A stretch of 64,000 nucleotides of DNA, taken from NCBI GenBank assembly GCA_965602035.1, contig OZ271919.1, positions 248,001 through 312,000 on the forward strand, written 5' to 3'. A program made the position numbers and the translations under genes. Positions 41,799 to 49,883 of the stretch are shown piece by piece. Origin of the DNA: Natronospirillum sp965602035. GTDB taxonomy: Bacteria; Pseudomonadota; Gammaproteobacteria; Pseudomonadales; Natronospirillaceae. Each line of letters starts with the position of its first letter. Position 1 is the stretch's first letter. The notes below the pieces were generated by a model. That model was given only the letters and a program-made list of their open reading frames with translations, did no database searches and was not told the DNA's origin.

Positions 41799-43929
41799 TC
41801 TGGGCGGCCTGTATGGCGGTGATGGCGATCGTGTAGACGATATCGTCCACCAGCGCACCTCGGGACAGGTCATTCACCGGCTTACGCAGCCCCTGGAGCA
41901 TCGGCCCGATGGACACGACGTTAGCGCTGCGCTGCACCGCCTTGTAAGTGGTATTGCCGGTATTCAGGTCAGGGAACACAAAAACGGTGGCGCGACCAGC
42001 CACCGGGCTGTCCGGTGCCTTGCTGCTCGCCACACTGGCGATGGCTGCCGCGTCGTACTGCAATGGCCCGTCGATCAGCAGGTCCGGACGCTTCTGTTTG
42101 GCCAGCGCTGTCGCTTCCCGTACTTTTTCCACATCGACGCCACTGCCACTGGCCCCGGTGGAGTAACTGATCATGGCGATTCGTGGTTCGATACCGAATG
42201 CATTGGCCGAATCCCCGGATTGAATGGCAATATCCGCAAGCTGATGGGCGTCCGGGTCCGGGTTCACGGCGCAGTCGCCATAGACAAGAACCTGATCGGA
42301 CAGCAGCATGAAGAAAATGGACGACACGAGGGCAGCATCCGGCTTCGTCTTGATCAGTTGAAGTGCCGGGCGAATGGTATTAGCTGTGGTGTGAACGGCG
42401 CCGGATACCAGTCCGTCGACTTCACCGAGTGCCAGCATCATGGTGGCGAGCACGACCGTATCTTCAAGCTGCGCTTCAGCCATGGGTTCGGTCAGCCCTT
42501 TGTGGCGCCGCGCCTCGACCATGGGTGCCACATACTGCGCCCGCACGGATTCAGGGTCGATGATCTCCAGAGAGTCCGGCAGTTGGAGCCCCTGATTTTC
42601 AGCCACCCGGAGAATATCGTCGCGCCTGCCAAGCAGTACACAGTGCGCAATGCCGCGGTTCTGACACTGAATGGCCGCCTGGATTGTGCGCGGTTCGTCG
42701 CCTTCGGGCAGTACAATGCGTTTGTTCGCCTGTTGCGCACGATTGATCAGATAGTGGCGGAAGGCCGGGGGTGACATACGCCGCTCCACATCCACCCGCG
42801 CCAGTCGGGCCAGCAACTCGGCGTCGAGAGACGAGGCCACCGCATCCATGACCAGCTCCATGCGCGCCGTATCATCCGGCGGCACTTCTGTGTTCATGGC
42901 GTTCAGCCATTGTGCGGTCGTGTAGGTATTCTCGGCTGTCAGCATGATCGGCAGCCCCGTATTCAGGGCGGCACGGCAGAGTGCAAGCACGGCGTCGTCC
43001 GGACGATAGCCGCCGGTATGCAACAACCCCGCCAGAGGCACATGATTCAGGGCGGCCATACAGGTGGCGAGCAGAATGTCATCACGATCCCCTGGTGTGA
43101 CAACCAGCGCTCCGGGCTTGAGCGTGTGCAACATGTTGGGCATGGTTCGGGCGCTCAACGTGATGCTCTGCACCCGACGCTCTCGGGCCGTGCCCTCGTT
43201 CAGATATTCAGCGCCCAGATAGTCCGCAATATCGCTGGTTCTCGGCGCCAGCAAGGCCGGGTTCCAGCGCACGGCACCCAGAAGACGGAACTGGTCATCG
43301 AACACGGACAGTTTGCGGCGCAGCGCATCGATGGTGATATCGGCCGTCAGTTCGCCCTGTGGCTCATCGGAGGCTCTGACCAGTTGCCGCTCGGTAGGCG
43401 GCGCACCGAGCTTGTTCAGTATGCAACCGAGCACCTTGCTGCTGTGAGTGCCGCCGAACAGACTGGCTGTCATCTGCAGTTGCTCGTTCAACTGCTGTGA
43501 TCTCGCTTCGTTCTTGGCAGCGACGAGAATCACGAAGGCATCCAGAGCGCGGGCCACTTCAATATTAAGTCGCGTCAGGTAATTCTCGCTGCTGTCGGGG
43601 ACCAGCCCTTCCACCACAACCAGATCTGCTCCAACTGTGCTTTCCTGGTAGAGCCGGATAACTTCTGCCATCAGGTCATCCTTGTGGCCAAGCGACAGCT
43701 CGCGCTGGGCATAGGCCAGGCTGAGCGGCCGCGCGGGTTGCAGGCCGAGAGTCTGTTGCACAAGCCGCGTTGAGCGCTCAACCCCCTGATCGCCCTCGTG
43801 TATCTGGGCAATGGGTTTGAAAAAGGCCACACGCACCCCTAGCTGGTCCATGGCCCGGATAAGTCCCAGGGTAATGGACGTCAGGCCGGTGCCGGCGGCG
43901 GTCGGCGCCAGGAAAAAAGCATTGTGCAT
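41788..43929 (-). CDS. pta: Phosphate acetyltransferase (long form with BioD-like N-terminus)
   Basis: 713 residues. N-terminal ~330 residues resemble BioD/CobQ-like ATPase and the DRTGG domain (HNAFFLAPTAAGTGLTSITLGLIRAMDQLG); the C-terminal ~330 residues are the PTA domain (RQNKRIVLPEGDEPRTIQAAIQCQ; GLVSGAVHTTANTIRPALQLIKT; SYSTGASGSGVDVEKV). The enzyme interconverts acetyl-CoA and acetyl phosphate. It is 45 bases after ackA on the same strand. Confidence 0.95.
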   Translation of the reverse strand: MHNAFFLAPTAAGTGLTSITLGLIRAMDQLGVRVAFFKPIAQIHEGDQGVERSTRLVQQTLGLQPARPLSLAYAQRELSLGHKDDLMAEVIRLYQESTVGADLVVVEGLVPDSSENYLTRLNIEVARALDAFVILVAAKNEARSQQLNEQLQMTASLFGGTHSSKVLGCILNKLGAPPTERQLVRASDEPQGELTADITIDALRRKLSVFDDQFRLLGAVRWNPALLAPRTSDIADYLGAEYLNEGTARERRVQSITLSARTMPNMLHTLKPGALVVTPGDRDDILLATCMAALNHVPLAGLLHTGGYRPDDAVLALCRAALNTGLPIMLTAENTYTTAQWLNAMNTEVPPDDTARMELVMDAVASSLDAELLARLARVDVERRMSPPAFRHYLINRAQQANKRIVLPEGDEPRTIQAAIQCQNRGIAHCVLLGRRDDILRVAENQGLQLPDSLEIIDPESVRAQYVAPMVEARRHKGLTEPMAEAQLEDTVVLATMMLALGEVDGLVSGAVHTTANTIRPALQLIKTKPDAALVSSIFFMLLSDQVLVYGDCAVNPDPDAHQLADIAIQSGDSANAFGIEPRIAMISYSTGASGSGVDVEKVREATALAKQKRPDLLIDGPLQYDAAAIASVASSKAPDSPVAGRATVFVFPDLNTGNTTYKAVQRSANVVSIGPMLQGLRKPVNDLSRGALVDDIVYTIAITAIQAAQNDQ

Positions 43930-43974
43930 GGTGCGCGTGTCTCCCTGCGTGCGGTTTCAGCCCTGCGCCTGCGC

Positions 43975-45171
43975 TCAGCGCTGCGTCAGTGACCAGGCAT
44001 CCCGGGCAATCATCCACTCTTCCTCGGTGGGTATCACGATCACGGCCGGGTGCCAGGTGGTGCTGATCCGGCCCATCTGCTCCCGTCCATGGTTGAGGTT
44101 GGCCGTTACGTCCAGATTGAGGCCCAGCCAGTGCAACTGGCCGACGACTTTTTCCCGGACCACAGCCGCATTCTCACCAATGCCCCCGGTAAATACCAGT
44201 GCGTCCAGTCCGCCGGTGGCAGTAACCAGCCCGGCGATCTGTCGCGCCAGCCGATAACAGAATACATCAACCGCCAGACGGGCCCCTTCATGGCCTTCCG
44301 CCATGGCCTCCGTGAGGTGGCGCATATCGCCTGACAGCTCGCTGAGACCGAGCAGACCACTCTGTCGATTCAGCATGTCGGTGATCTCTGCCAGTGACTG
44401 GCCGGTGTGGTCATGAAGATACTGGTGCAGGCTGGGGTCCACGTCACCGCTGCGTGTTCCCATTACCAGGCCTTCCAGCGGGGTCAGGCCCATGGTGGTA
44501 TCCATGCTGCGCCCATTAAGAACGGCGGTGGCAGAGCAGCCATTGCCCAGGTGAGCCGTTACCAGTCGGTGGTCCTCTTCCGGCAACTCCAGGCGGCGCA
44601 CCGCTTCGGCCGCCACAAAACGGTGTGAAGTGCCGTGAAACCCGTAGCGCCGAATGCCATGGTCCCGGTACAGTGATCGGGGAATCGCATAGGCCCACGC
44701 ACTCGGCGGCATGCTCTGGTGAAAGGCCGTGTCAAACACGGCTACCTGCGGAATGTCGGGCGCCAGTTGATTGATTGCTTCGATGCCGGCCAGGTTCCCC
44801 GGGTTGTGCAGGGGAGCGAGGTGGCTCACTGCCTCGATTTCGCGGGTGACCTGCGGTGTGATCAATACGGATTCGCTGAAGGCCTCACCCCCGTGTACTA
44901 CGCGGTGACCCACAGCCATGAGAGAGGTCATGTGGTGCCCCGAATCTTCAATCAATGCCAGCACGTCGCGTAATACCTTTTCCCGATCAGCGCCCGACAG
45001 TGATCGGTTATGCGATTCCGTGCGTTCTGTCTCCCATGACAACTGCGCATGTTCGGTTTCAAGCTGTTCCGCCATGCCGCTCAGGAGAGAAACCTGGCGT
45101 TCCATGTCAAACAGAGAAAATTTGAGTGAGGAACTGCCGCTGTTGATCACGAGTACGAGTGAAGCTGACAT
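43975..45171 (-). CDS. ackA: Acetate kinase
   Basis: 398 residues from ATG 45171 (MSASLVLVINSGSSSLKFSLFD). ASKHA-fold enzyme: VAVFDTAFHQSMP, YGFHGTSHRFVA, HLGNGCSATA, and VFTGGIGENAAVVRE are present. With Pta it exchanges acetate and acetyl-CoA. Longer ORF upstream is not supported. Confidence 0.97.
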   Translation of the reverse strand: MSASLVLVINSGSSSLKFSLFDMERQVSLLSGMAEQLETEHAQLSWETERTESHNRSLSGADREKVLRDVLALIEDSGHHMTSLMAVGHRVVHGGEAFSESVLITPQVTREIEAVSHLAPLHNPGNLAGIEAINQLAPDIPQVAVFDTAFHQSMPPSAWAYAIPRSLYRDHGIRRYGFHGTSHRFVAAEAVRRLELPEEDHRLVTAHLGNGCSATAVLNGRSMDTTMGLTPLEGLVMGTRSGDVDPSLHQYLHDHTGQSLAEITDMLNRQSGLLGLSELSGDMRHLTEAMAEGHEGARLAVDVFCYRLARQIAGLVTATGGLDALVFTGGIGENAAVVREKVVGQLHWLGLNLDVTANLNHGREQMGRISTTWHPAVIVIPTEEEWMIARDAWSLTQR

Positions 45172-45263
45172 GACTTTACTATCCTGATCACTGGTAATTC
45201 GGACTATGACTGTAGACAATATCAACGCATTATGAAATGCCATACTGAACAGGTTGCTCAGCA

Positions 45264-46754
45264 ATGACCCCATGGACACGGCGGCTGGCGGGTTGCATTG
45301 CCCTGCTCTGCATAACAGGGGTTGCGTCCGTAAGTGCGCAACCCTCAGGAGTATGGTACGGACAGCCGGTCGCTGGTGGATTCCTCTGGGTCGAAACACC
45401 GCCGGGATCGGAGCTTCGCTGGCAGGGTGAGCCGGTCACGGTCAACGCACCGAGAACGCTCATCCCTATTGGTCGTGATGAAAGCGGAACCTACGAATTG
45501 GTCCGCGCTACTGTCGACAGTGCCCCCCGGAGCTGGCAGATCAATATCGACCCCCGGTCTTACCCGCAGCAGCGCGTCAACGGTGTGCCTCCCGCAACGG
45601 TCAATCCGAACGAGGCTGAGCGCCAGCGCATGATCCGTGATGCCGAACTCACCCGGGCGGCCCGTGCTTCGGCTTCAAACGCCAGTGCAGGCGCAACCAT
45701 GCCTTTTGCCTGGCCTCTGTATGGTCGGGTAACCGGGGTCTATGGCAGCCAGCGCTGGTACAACGGGGACCCCGGTTCCATACACTGGGGCGTCGATCTG
45801 GCCCGACCGGCGGGGACGCCGGTGCTGGCCCCGGCGGATGGGCAGGTTACTCTGGCTTCCGACCTCTTTCTGTCCGGCAACACGGTCTTTCTGGATCACG
45901 GACAGCAACTTACGTCGGCTTTTCTCCACCTGTCGCGGGTTTCGGTAGATCCGGGCGATTGGGTTCGCCAGGGTGATCGTCTGGGCGCCGTTGGCAGCAC
46001 AGGGCGATCCACTGGCGCACACCTGGACTGGCGCATGGACGTTAATGGCGTCCGCATCGATCCGGCGCTCTGGGTTGCGCCGCAGGATGAAATCTGCACT
46101 CTGGAGGGCGAGGGGAATGAGGCCGTTGTGCTGCTGCATGGCCTGGGCAGAACAGCGCTTTCCATGGAGGACCTGGCCGGGTCACTCCGCGAGGCGGGCT
46201 ACGTGACCTGTAATCAGGGCTATCCATCGAGAGACAGGACAATACAGTCGCTTGCGCCCTATGTTGCCGGCGCCGTGCAGCGCGCGCGGGCGGCAGGTCA
46301 CGAACGGATCAATTTCGTGACACACAGTATGGGCGGGATCATTCTGCGTTACTACCTCGGGTACAGCAGCCACTCCGTTCCGGGGAGAGCAGTCATGCTG
46401 GCACCGCCCAACCATGGCAGTGAGGTCGTCGATCTGCTGGAAGATTTTCCGGCCTTCGAGTTCATTATGGGCCCGGCCGCGCTGCAACTGGGCACCGATG
46501 AAGACAGTCTGCCCAATCGCCTGCCACCGGTGACCATGCCGGTAGGTGTGATCGCGGGCGCGGATTCGTCCGATCCGTGGTTCAGCGGGTTGTTTGATGA
46601 GGCTAACGATGGAAAAGTCAGTGTGGATTCAACCCGAATGGTCACCATGACCGACCATATTGTGATGCCGGTGGGTCATACCTTCATGATGCATGACGGC
46701 GGAGTGCACGAGGAAGTACTGCACTTTCTTCGCACTGGTACGTTCAGTCGCTGA
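45264..46754 (+). CDS. Secreted M23 peptidase fused to alpha/beta hydrolase
   Basis: 496 residues. Signal peptide (1-25). An N-terminal region (26-145), then an M23/LytM domain (about 147-270): H174-WGV-D178 and H222 are zinc ligands, but the terminal H-x-H reads H253-L-D255, so Asp replaces the second His. After a short linker a lipase-like alpha/beta hydrolase (about 285-495) has HGLGRT, nucleophile Ser355 in VTHSMGG, an acid candidate D449 in ANDGKV, and H472 in GHTFMMH. Both modules are well known on their own; joining peptidoglycan and ester hydrolase activities in one exported chain is unusual. It is tail-to-tail with mrpG. Whether each domain is active is inferred. Confidence 0.85.
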   Translation: MTPWTRRLAGCIALLCITGVASVSAQPSGVWYGQPVAGGFLWVETPPGSELRWQGEPVTVNAPRTLIPIGRDESGTYELVRATVDSAPRSWQINIDPRSYPQQRVNGVPPATVNPNEAERQRMIRDAELTRAARASASNASAGATMPFAWPLYGRVTGVYGSQRWYNGDPGSIHWGVDLARPAGTPVLAPADGQVTLASDLFLSGNTVFLDHGQQLTSAFLHLSRVSVDPGDWVRQGDRLGAVGSTGRSTGAHLDWRMDVNGVRIDPALWVAPQDEICTLEGEGNEAVVLLHGLGRTALSMEDLAGSLREAGYVTCNQGYPSRDRTIQSLAPYVAGAVQRARAAGHERINFVTHSMGGIILRYYLGYSSHSVPGRAVMLAPPNHGSEVVDLLEDFPAFEFIMGPAALQLGTDEDSLPNRLPPVTMPVGVIAGADSSDPWFSGLFDEANDGKVSVDSTRMVTMTDHIVMPVGHTFMMHDGGVHEEVLHFLRTGTFSR

Positions 46755-46766
46755 ACCAGCGAGCAC

Positions 46767-47183
46767 TTATTTCTCGGCGGAGTCTCCTGTTCGGTCCCGT
46801 CTTTCCCAGTCTGACAGCAACTGTGAATTGTCCCTGAACGGACGCTGCGTGCGCGATGGCCAGGGATGACCCTGAGTGTAGGGCACATAGGGCGTATCCA
46901 GGTGCAGCGCCGCCTTGGCCATCATGTGGGAACTGACCGGTGCCGTAATAAAGAGAAACATGGAAATCAGAAATTCATGAACGCTGAGGGCACTGTGGTA
47001 GGTTGAAAAGAAAATGACCGAGCCGAGAAGTGTGCACCCAACGCCTAGGGTGGTTCCTGCGGTTGGCAGGTGGACGCGCATGTAGAAATCGGGCATGCGT
47101 GCCAGGCCGATGGAGCCGGCCAGTGCAAACCCTGCACCCGCCAGTATAAGCAGCGATACCAGCGCTTCGATGAACCAAGGCAT
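46767..47183 (-). CDS. mrpG: Na+/H+ antiporter subunit MrpG/MnhG
   Basis: 138 residues, three hydrophobic helices (about 8-28, 42-62 and 66-85), then a basic-acidic tail of about 50 residues. MRVHLPTAGTTLGVGCTLLGS is the family hallmark. Last gene of the mrp operon; 12 bases separate its end from the convergent M23-lipase gene. It is an essential membrane subunit of the multi-part antiporter. Confidence 0.9.
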   Translation of the reverse strand: MPWFIEALVSLLILAGAGFALAGSIGLARMPDFYMRVHLPTAGTTLGVGCTLLGSVIFFSTYHSALSVHEFLISMFLFITAPVSSHMMAKAALHLDTPYVPYTQGHPWPSRTQRPFRDNSQLLSDWERRDRTGDSAEK

Positions 47184-47193
47184 CAGTCACCTC

Positions 47194-47463
47194 CTATTCG
47201 ATGATGTTGCCGCGCAGCACGTATTTGCAGACTGCGACTGTCCCGACGAAACCCATCATGGCAATCAGCATGGCGGCCTCGAAATACAGTGTCGTGCGCA
47301 GATACAGCCCGAGCAGAATAATGATCGCGATCGCATTCACGTAGAGCGCGTCCAGGGTCAGGATCCGGTCCGGAAGATGAGGGCCGCGAATCATGCGGTA
47401 CAGACAGAGGAGCATGGACAGACTGAATATACCGAGAGCGATCAGAATACTGGCATCCAGCAT
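47194..47463 (-). CDS. mrpF: Na+/H+ antiporter subunit MrpF/MnhF
   Basis: 89 residues, three helices. LYRMIRGPHLPDRILTLDALYVNAIAIIILLG is the diagnostic segment with the conserved Asp pair. It overlaps the mrpE stop by one base and precedes mrpG by ten. Confidence 0.93.
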   Translation of the reverse strand: MLDASILIALGIFSLSMLLCLYRMIRGPHLPDRILTLDALYVNAIAIIILLGLYLRTTLYFEAAMLIAMMGFVGTVAVCKYVLRGNIIE

Positions 47464-48020
47464 CAGAAAATCTCCTTCAGCGGGGCTTCGTAGCGTTGTC
47501 GGATTGTGGCAATAGCCTCGTCGACATCCGGCACATGCAACCCATGAATCAGCAGCCGCTCCTGGCGTGATGATATGTCGGCACTGACCGTGCCCGGTGT
47601 CAGCGTAATCGTGTTAGCCAGAACGGTAATGGCGACCGGGTTGTCCAGTTCCAGGTGGAAAATAAAGAACGCCGGCTGCAGTTCTGAAGGCCGACGGAGG
47701 AGCCAGCCGACGGCCTGCAGATTTGACACGACGATGTCCCAGACCACGATCAGGGCAAAACGAATGAGACCCGGCCAGGAGCGAATCTGTACGGGGTGGC
47801 GCCAGAAACGCCGTGTTGCCCGGGGCAGGAAAAACGCAAGAATACCACCGAGCAGCAGACTGCCCGCCGTTATGTGCCCGACCAGCATCTGCCAGGCAAC
47901 CAGCAGAGTCAGGCTGATCAGCGGATGAGGCCAGAGCGGCCTGCTGAACCAGCGTTGGGCCGCCTGACGCATGCGCCCGGCCAGTCCGGATGCGTGTTCA
48001 GTGGTTGTCTTGGGTGTCAT
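47463..48020 (-). CDS. mrpE: Na+/H+ antiporter subunit MrpE/MnhE
   Basis: 185 residues from ATG 48020, chosen because AGGA lies eight bases upstream; an ATG nine bases further up is the other choice. The MrpE family core (FSRPLWPHPLISLTLLVAWQMLVGH..SLLLGGILAFFLP) contains two helices, followed by the cytoplasmic domain NPVAITVLANTITLTPGTVSAD. The start lies inside the end of mrpD. Confidence 0.9.
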   Translation of the reverse strand: MTPKTTTEHASGLAGRMRQAAQRWFSRPLWPHPLISLTLLVAWQMLVGHITAGSLLLGGILAFFLPRATRRFWRHPVQIRSWPGLIRFALIVVWDIVVSNLQAVGWLLRRPSELQPAFFIFHLELDNPVAITVLANTITLTPGTVSADISSRQERLLIHGLHVPDVDEAIATIRQRYEAPLKEIF

Positions 48021-49530
48021 GGCGCACATCCTGCTTCAACACGGCCTCAATGTAGTCCGTGGGGTTGTTGACCTGGCTCGCCGCGGCCTGGGTATAGGCC
48101 AGTACGGGCTGCCCGCCGACCGAGAGCAATACGCCCGCACCGAGTAACACGAGCGTGACTCCGGCCCGAACCGGATCAAGATTCCGGCGCACCGGGGGCT
48201 GCTTCGTGGTGCGCCAGAAAAGGGTACTCCCGGCACGGCTGAGCGCCAACAGGCCGGCCAGGCTGCCCAGCAGTACCAGAGACCAGAACAGAGGCGCACG
48301 TGGATCGTCCACCGTGGCGCGGAACAGGGCGGCTTTGCCGAGAAAACCCGACAGGGGCGGCAACCCGACGATGGAGACAGCGCCGAGCAGGTAAAGAATA
48401 CCCAGCAATGTTCCCTGTCGCAGCGGCTGAGCGGGGGTCAGATAATCCCGTGTTGACCCGCGTTGACTGCTGATCAGGTCGGCCAGGAGGTACAGCCCGG
48501 CAACAATCAGAGTGGAGTGAACCAGGTAATAGAGCAGACCGCCATTCAGCGCGGGTGCGCCCATCGCGAGCGCACAGAGTACGGTTCCCACTGAAACAAC
48601 CACCAGATAAGACACTGCCCGCTTCAGCGTCTGGGCCGACAACAGTCCGATTGCTGCCAGCAGCAGAGTGCCGCCTCCGAGAAGCCAGAGCCAGATCTGC
48701 ATGGCGCCCGCCAGCACATGGCCGGATTCCACACCGAACATAAGCCCGTGAACCCGCAGAATGGCGTAAAGCCCGACCTTTGTCATGATCGCGAACAGTG
48801 CTGCCACCGACGGACTGGCGGAGGAGTACGCCTGGGGCAGCCAGAAATACAGTGGCAGAATGGCAGCCTTCAGCCCGAACGCCATCAGCAGGATCAGCCC
48901 CGCTGCCTGCACCAGCGGGGCATCATCTACCGCCACCTGTCGAATCTGCACGGCGAGATCGGCCATGTTGAGCGTGCCCAGCAACCCGTAGAGCGTGCCG
49001 ACACCGATCAGAAAGATGGCCGATCCGGTCACATTGAGGATCACATAATGGAACGCGGCCCGCGTTCGCTCCGGCCCCGCACCGTGCATCATGAGGCCGT
49101 AGGAAGCGATTAACAGCACCTCGAAAAAGACAAACAGGTTGAACACGTCGCCGGTCATGAAGGCGCCCTGAACACCGAGCACCAGGAAATGAAAGAGGGC
49201 ATGGTAGTTCCTGCCGAACCGGTCATCGCCGCGAATACCGAACAGCAACGCCAGCAACGCGAGGCCGGCAGTGAGCGTCATCATCAGCGCTGACAGTCGG
49301 TCCACGACCAGTACGATGCCGAACGGTGCGGGCCAGTCGCCCATGCGATAGACCGTTATTTCACCGGCATTGGCCTGTACCAGCAGAACGACGGCCACAG
49401 ACACACCGAGCAGCCCCGAAAGCAGGCTGATGGCGCGGTGCGTATCCAGCGGTGCCCGGGCGAGAAAGATCAGCAGGGCACCGGTAAAAAGTGGCAGCAG
49501 TACCGGGAATACCGGCCAGTGAGCAAGCAT
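47998..49530 (-). CDS. mrpD: Na+/H+ antiporter subunit MrpD/MnhD
   Basis: 510 residues with about fourteen helices, homologous to complex I NuoN/NuoM. Key Lys/Glu-bearing helices include VFFEVLLIASYGLMMHG and the KAAILPLYFWLPQAYSSASPSVAALFAIMTKVG segment. Start overlaps the mrpC stop by one base. Confidence 0.93.
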   Translation of the reverse strand: MLAHWPVFPVLLPLFTGALLIFLARAPLDTHRAISLLSGLLGVSVAVVLLVQANAGEITVYRMGDWPAPFGIVLVVDRLSALMMTLTAGLALLALLFGIRGDDRFGRNYHALFHFLVLGVQGAFMTGDVFNLFVFFEVLLIASYGLMMHGAGPERTRAAFHYVILNVTGSAIFLIGVGTLYGLLGTLNMADLAVQIRQVAVDDAPLVQAAGLILLMAFGLKAAILPLYFWLPQAYSSASPSVAALFAIMTKVGLYAILRVHGLMFGVESGHVLAGAMQIWLWLLGGGTLLLAAIGLLSAQTLKRAVSYLVVVSVGTVLCALAMGAPALNGGLLYYLVHSTLIVAGLYLLADLISSQRGSTRDYLTPAQPLRQGTLLGILYLLGAVSIVGLPPLSGFLGKAALFRATVDDPRAPLFWSLVLLGSLAGLLALSRAGSTLFWRTTKQPPVRRNLDPVRAGVTLVLLGAGVLLSVGGQPVLAYTQAAASQVNNPTDYIEAVLKQDVRHDTQDNH

Positions 49531-49883
49531 CAGTCTGCCTCCCCGCCGGTTCGTTCGTCACGCCGCCCGTCGACATGGTCATTGCCGAGCTCACCGCGCG
49601 CGCGCAACGCGAGTACGGTGACAAAGGCAGTCATGGCAAAGCCGATCACGATGGCTGTCAGCACCAGTGCCTGGGGAAGCGGGTCTGTGGTCGCGCCGCC
49701 CTCATTGGCGCCGACAATGGCCGGACTGCCAACCCGGAGCCGCCCCATAGCCAGCAGAAACAGGTTGACGGCATAGGAAAACAGCGTGATTCCGAGCACC
49801 ACCGGAAACGTGCGTGCGCGCAACAACAGGTAGACCCCCGTGCTGGTCAGTACACCGATCAGAACCGCTACCAGTATTTCCAT
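49530..49883 (-). CDS. mrpC: Na+/H+ antiporter subunit MrpC/MnhC
   Basis: 117 residues, three helices, NuoK-like. GVYLLLRARTFPVVLGITLFSYAVNLFLLAMG includes the conserved Glu/Asn-type helix; TDPLPQALVLTAIVIGFA is the C-terminal family motif. Its start overlaps the mrpAB stop by one base. Confidence 0.93.
   Translation of the reverse strand: MEILVAVLIGVLTSTGVYLLLRARTFPVVLGITLFSYAVNLFLLAMGRLRVGSPAIVGANEGGATTDPLPQALVLTAIVIGFAMTAFVTVLALRARGELGNDHVDGRRDERTGGEAD

Noticed and set aside
41668..42774. 368-codon frame antisense to pta
   Set aside because: Overlaps pta and the GGDEF gene entirely and gives no coherent protein.
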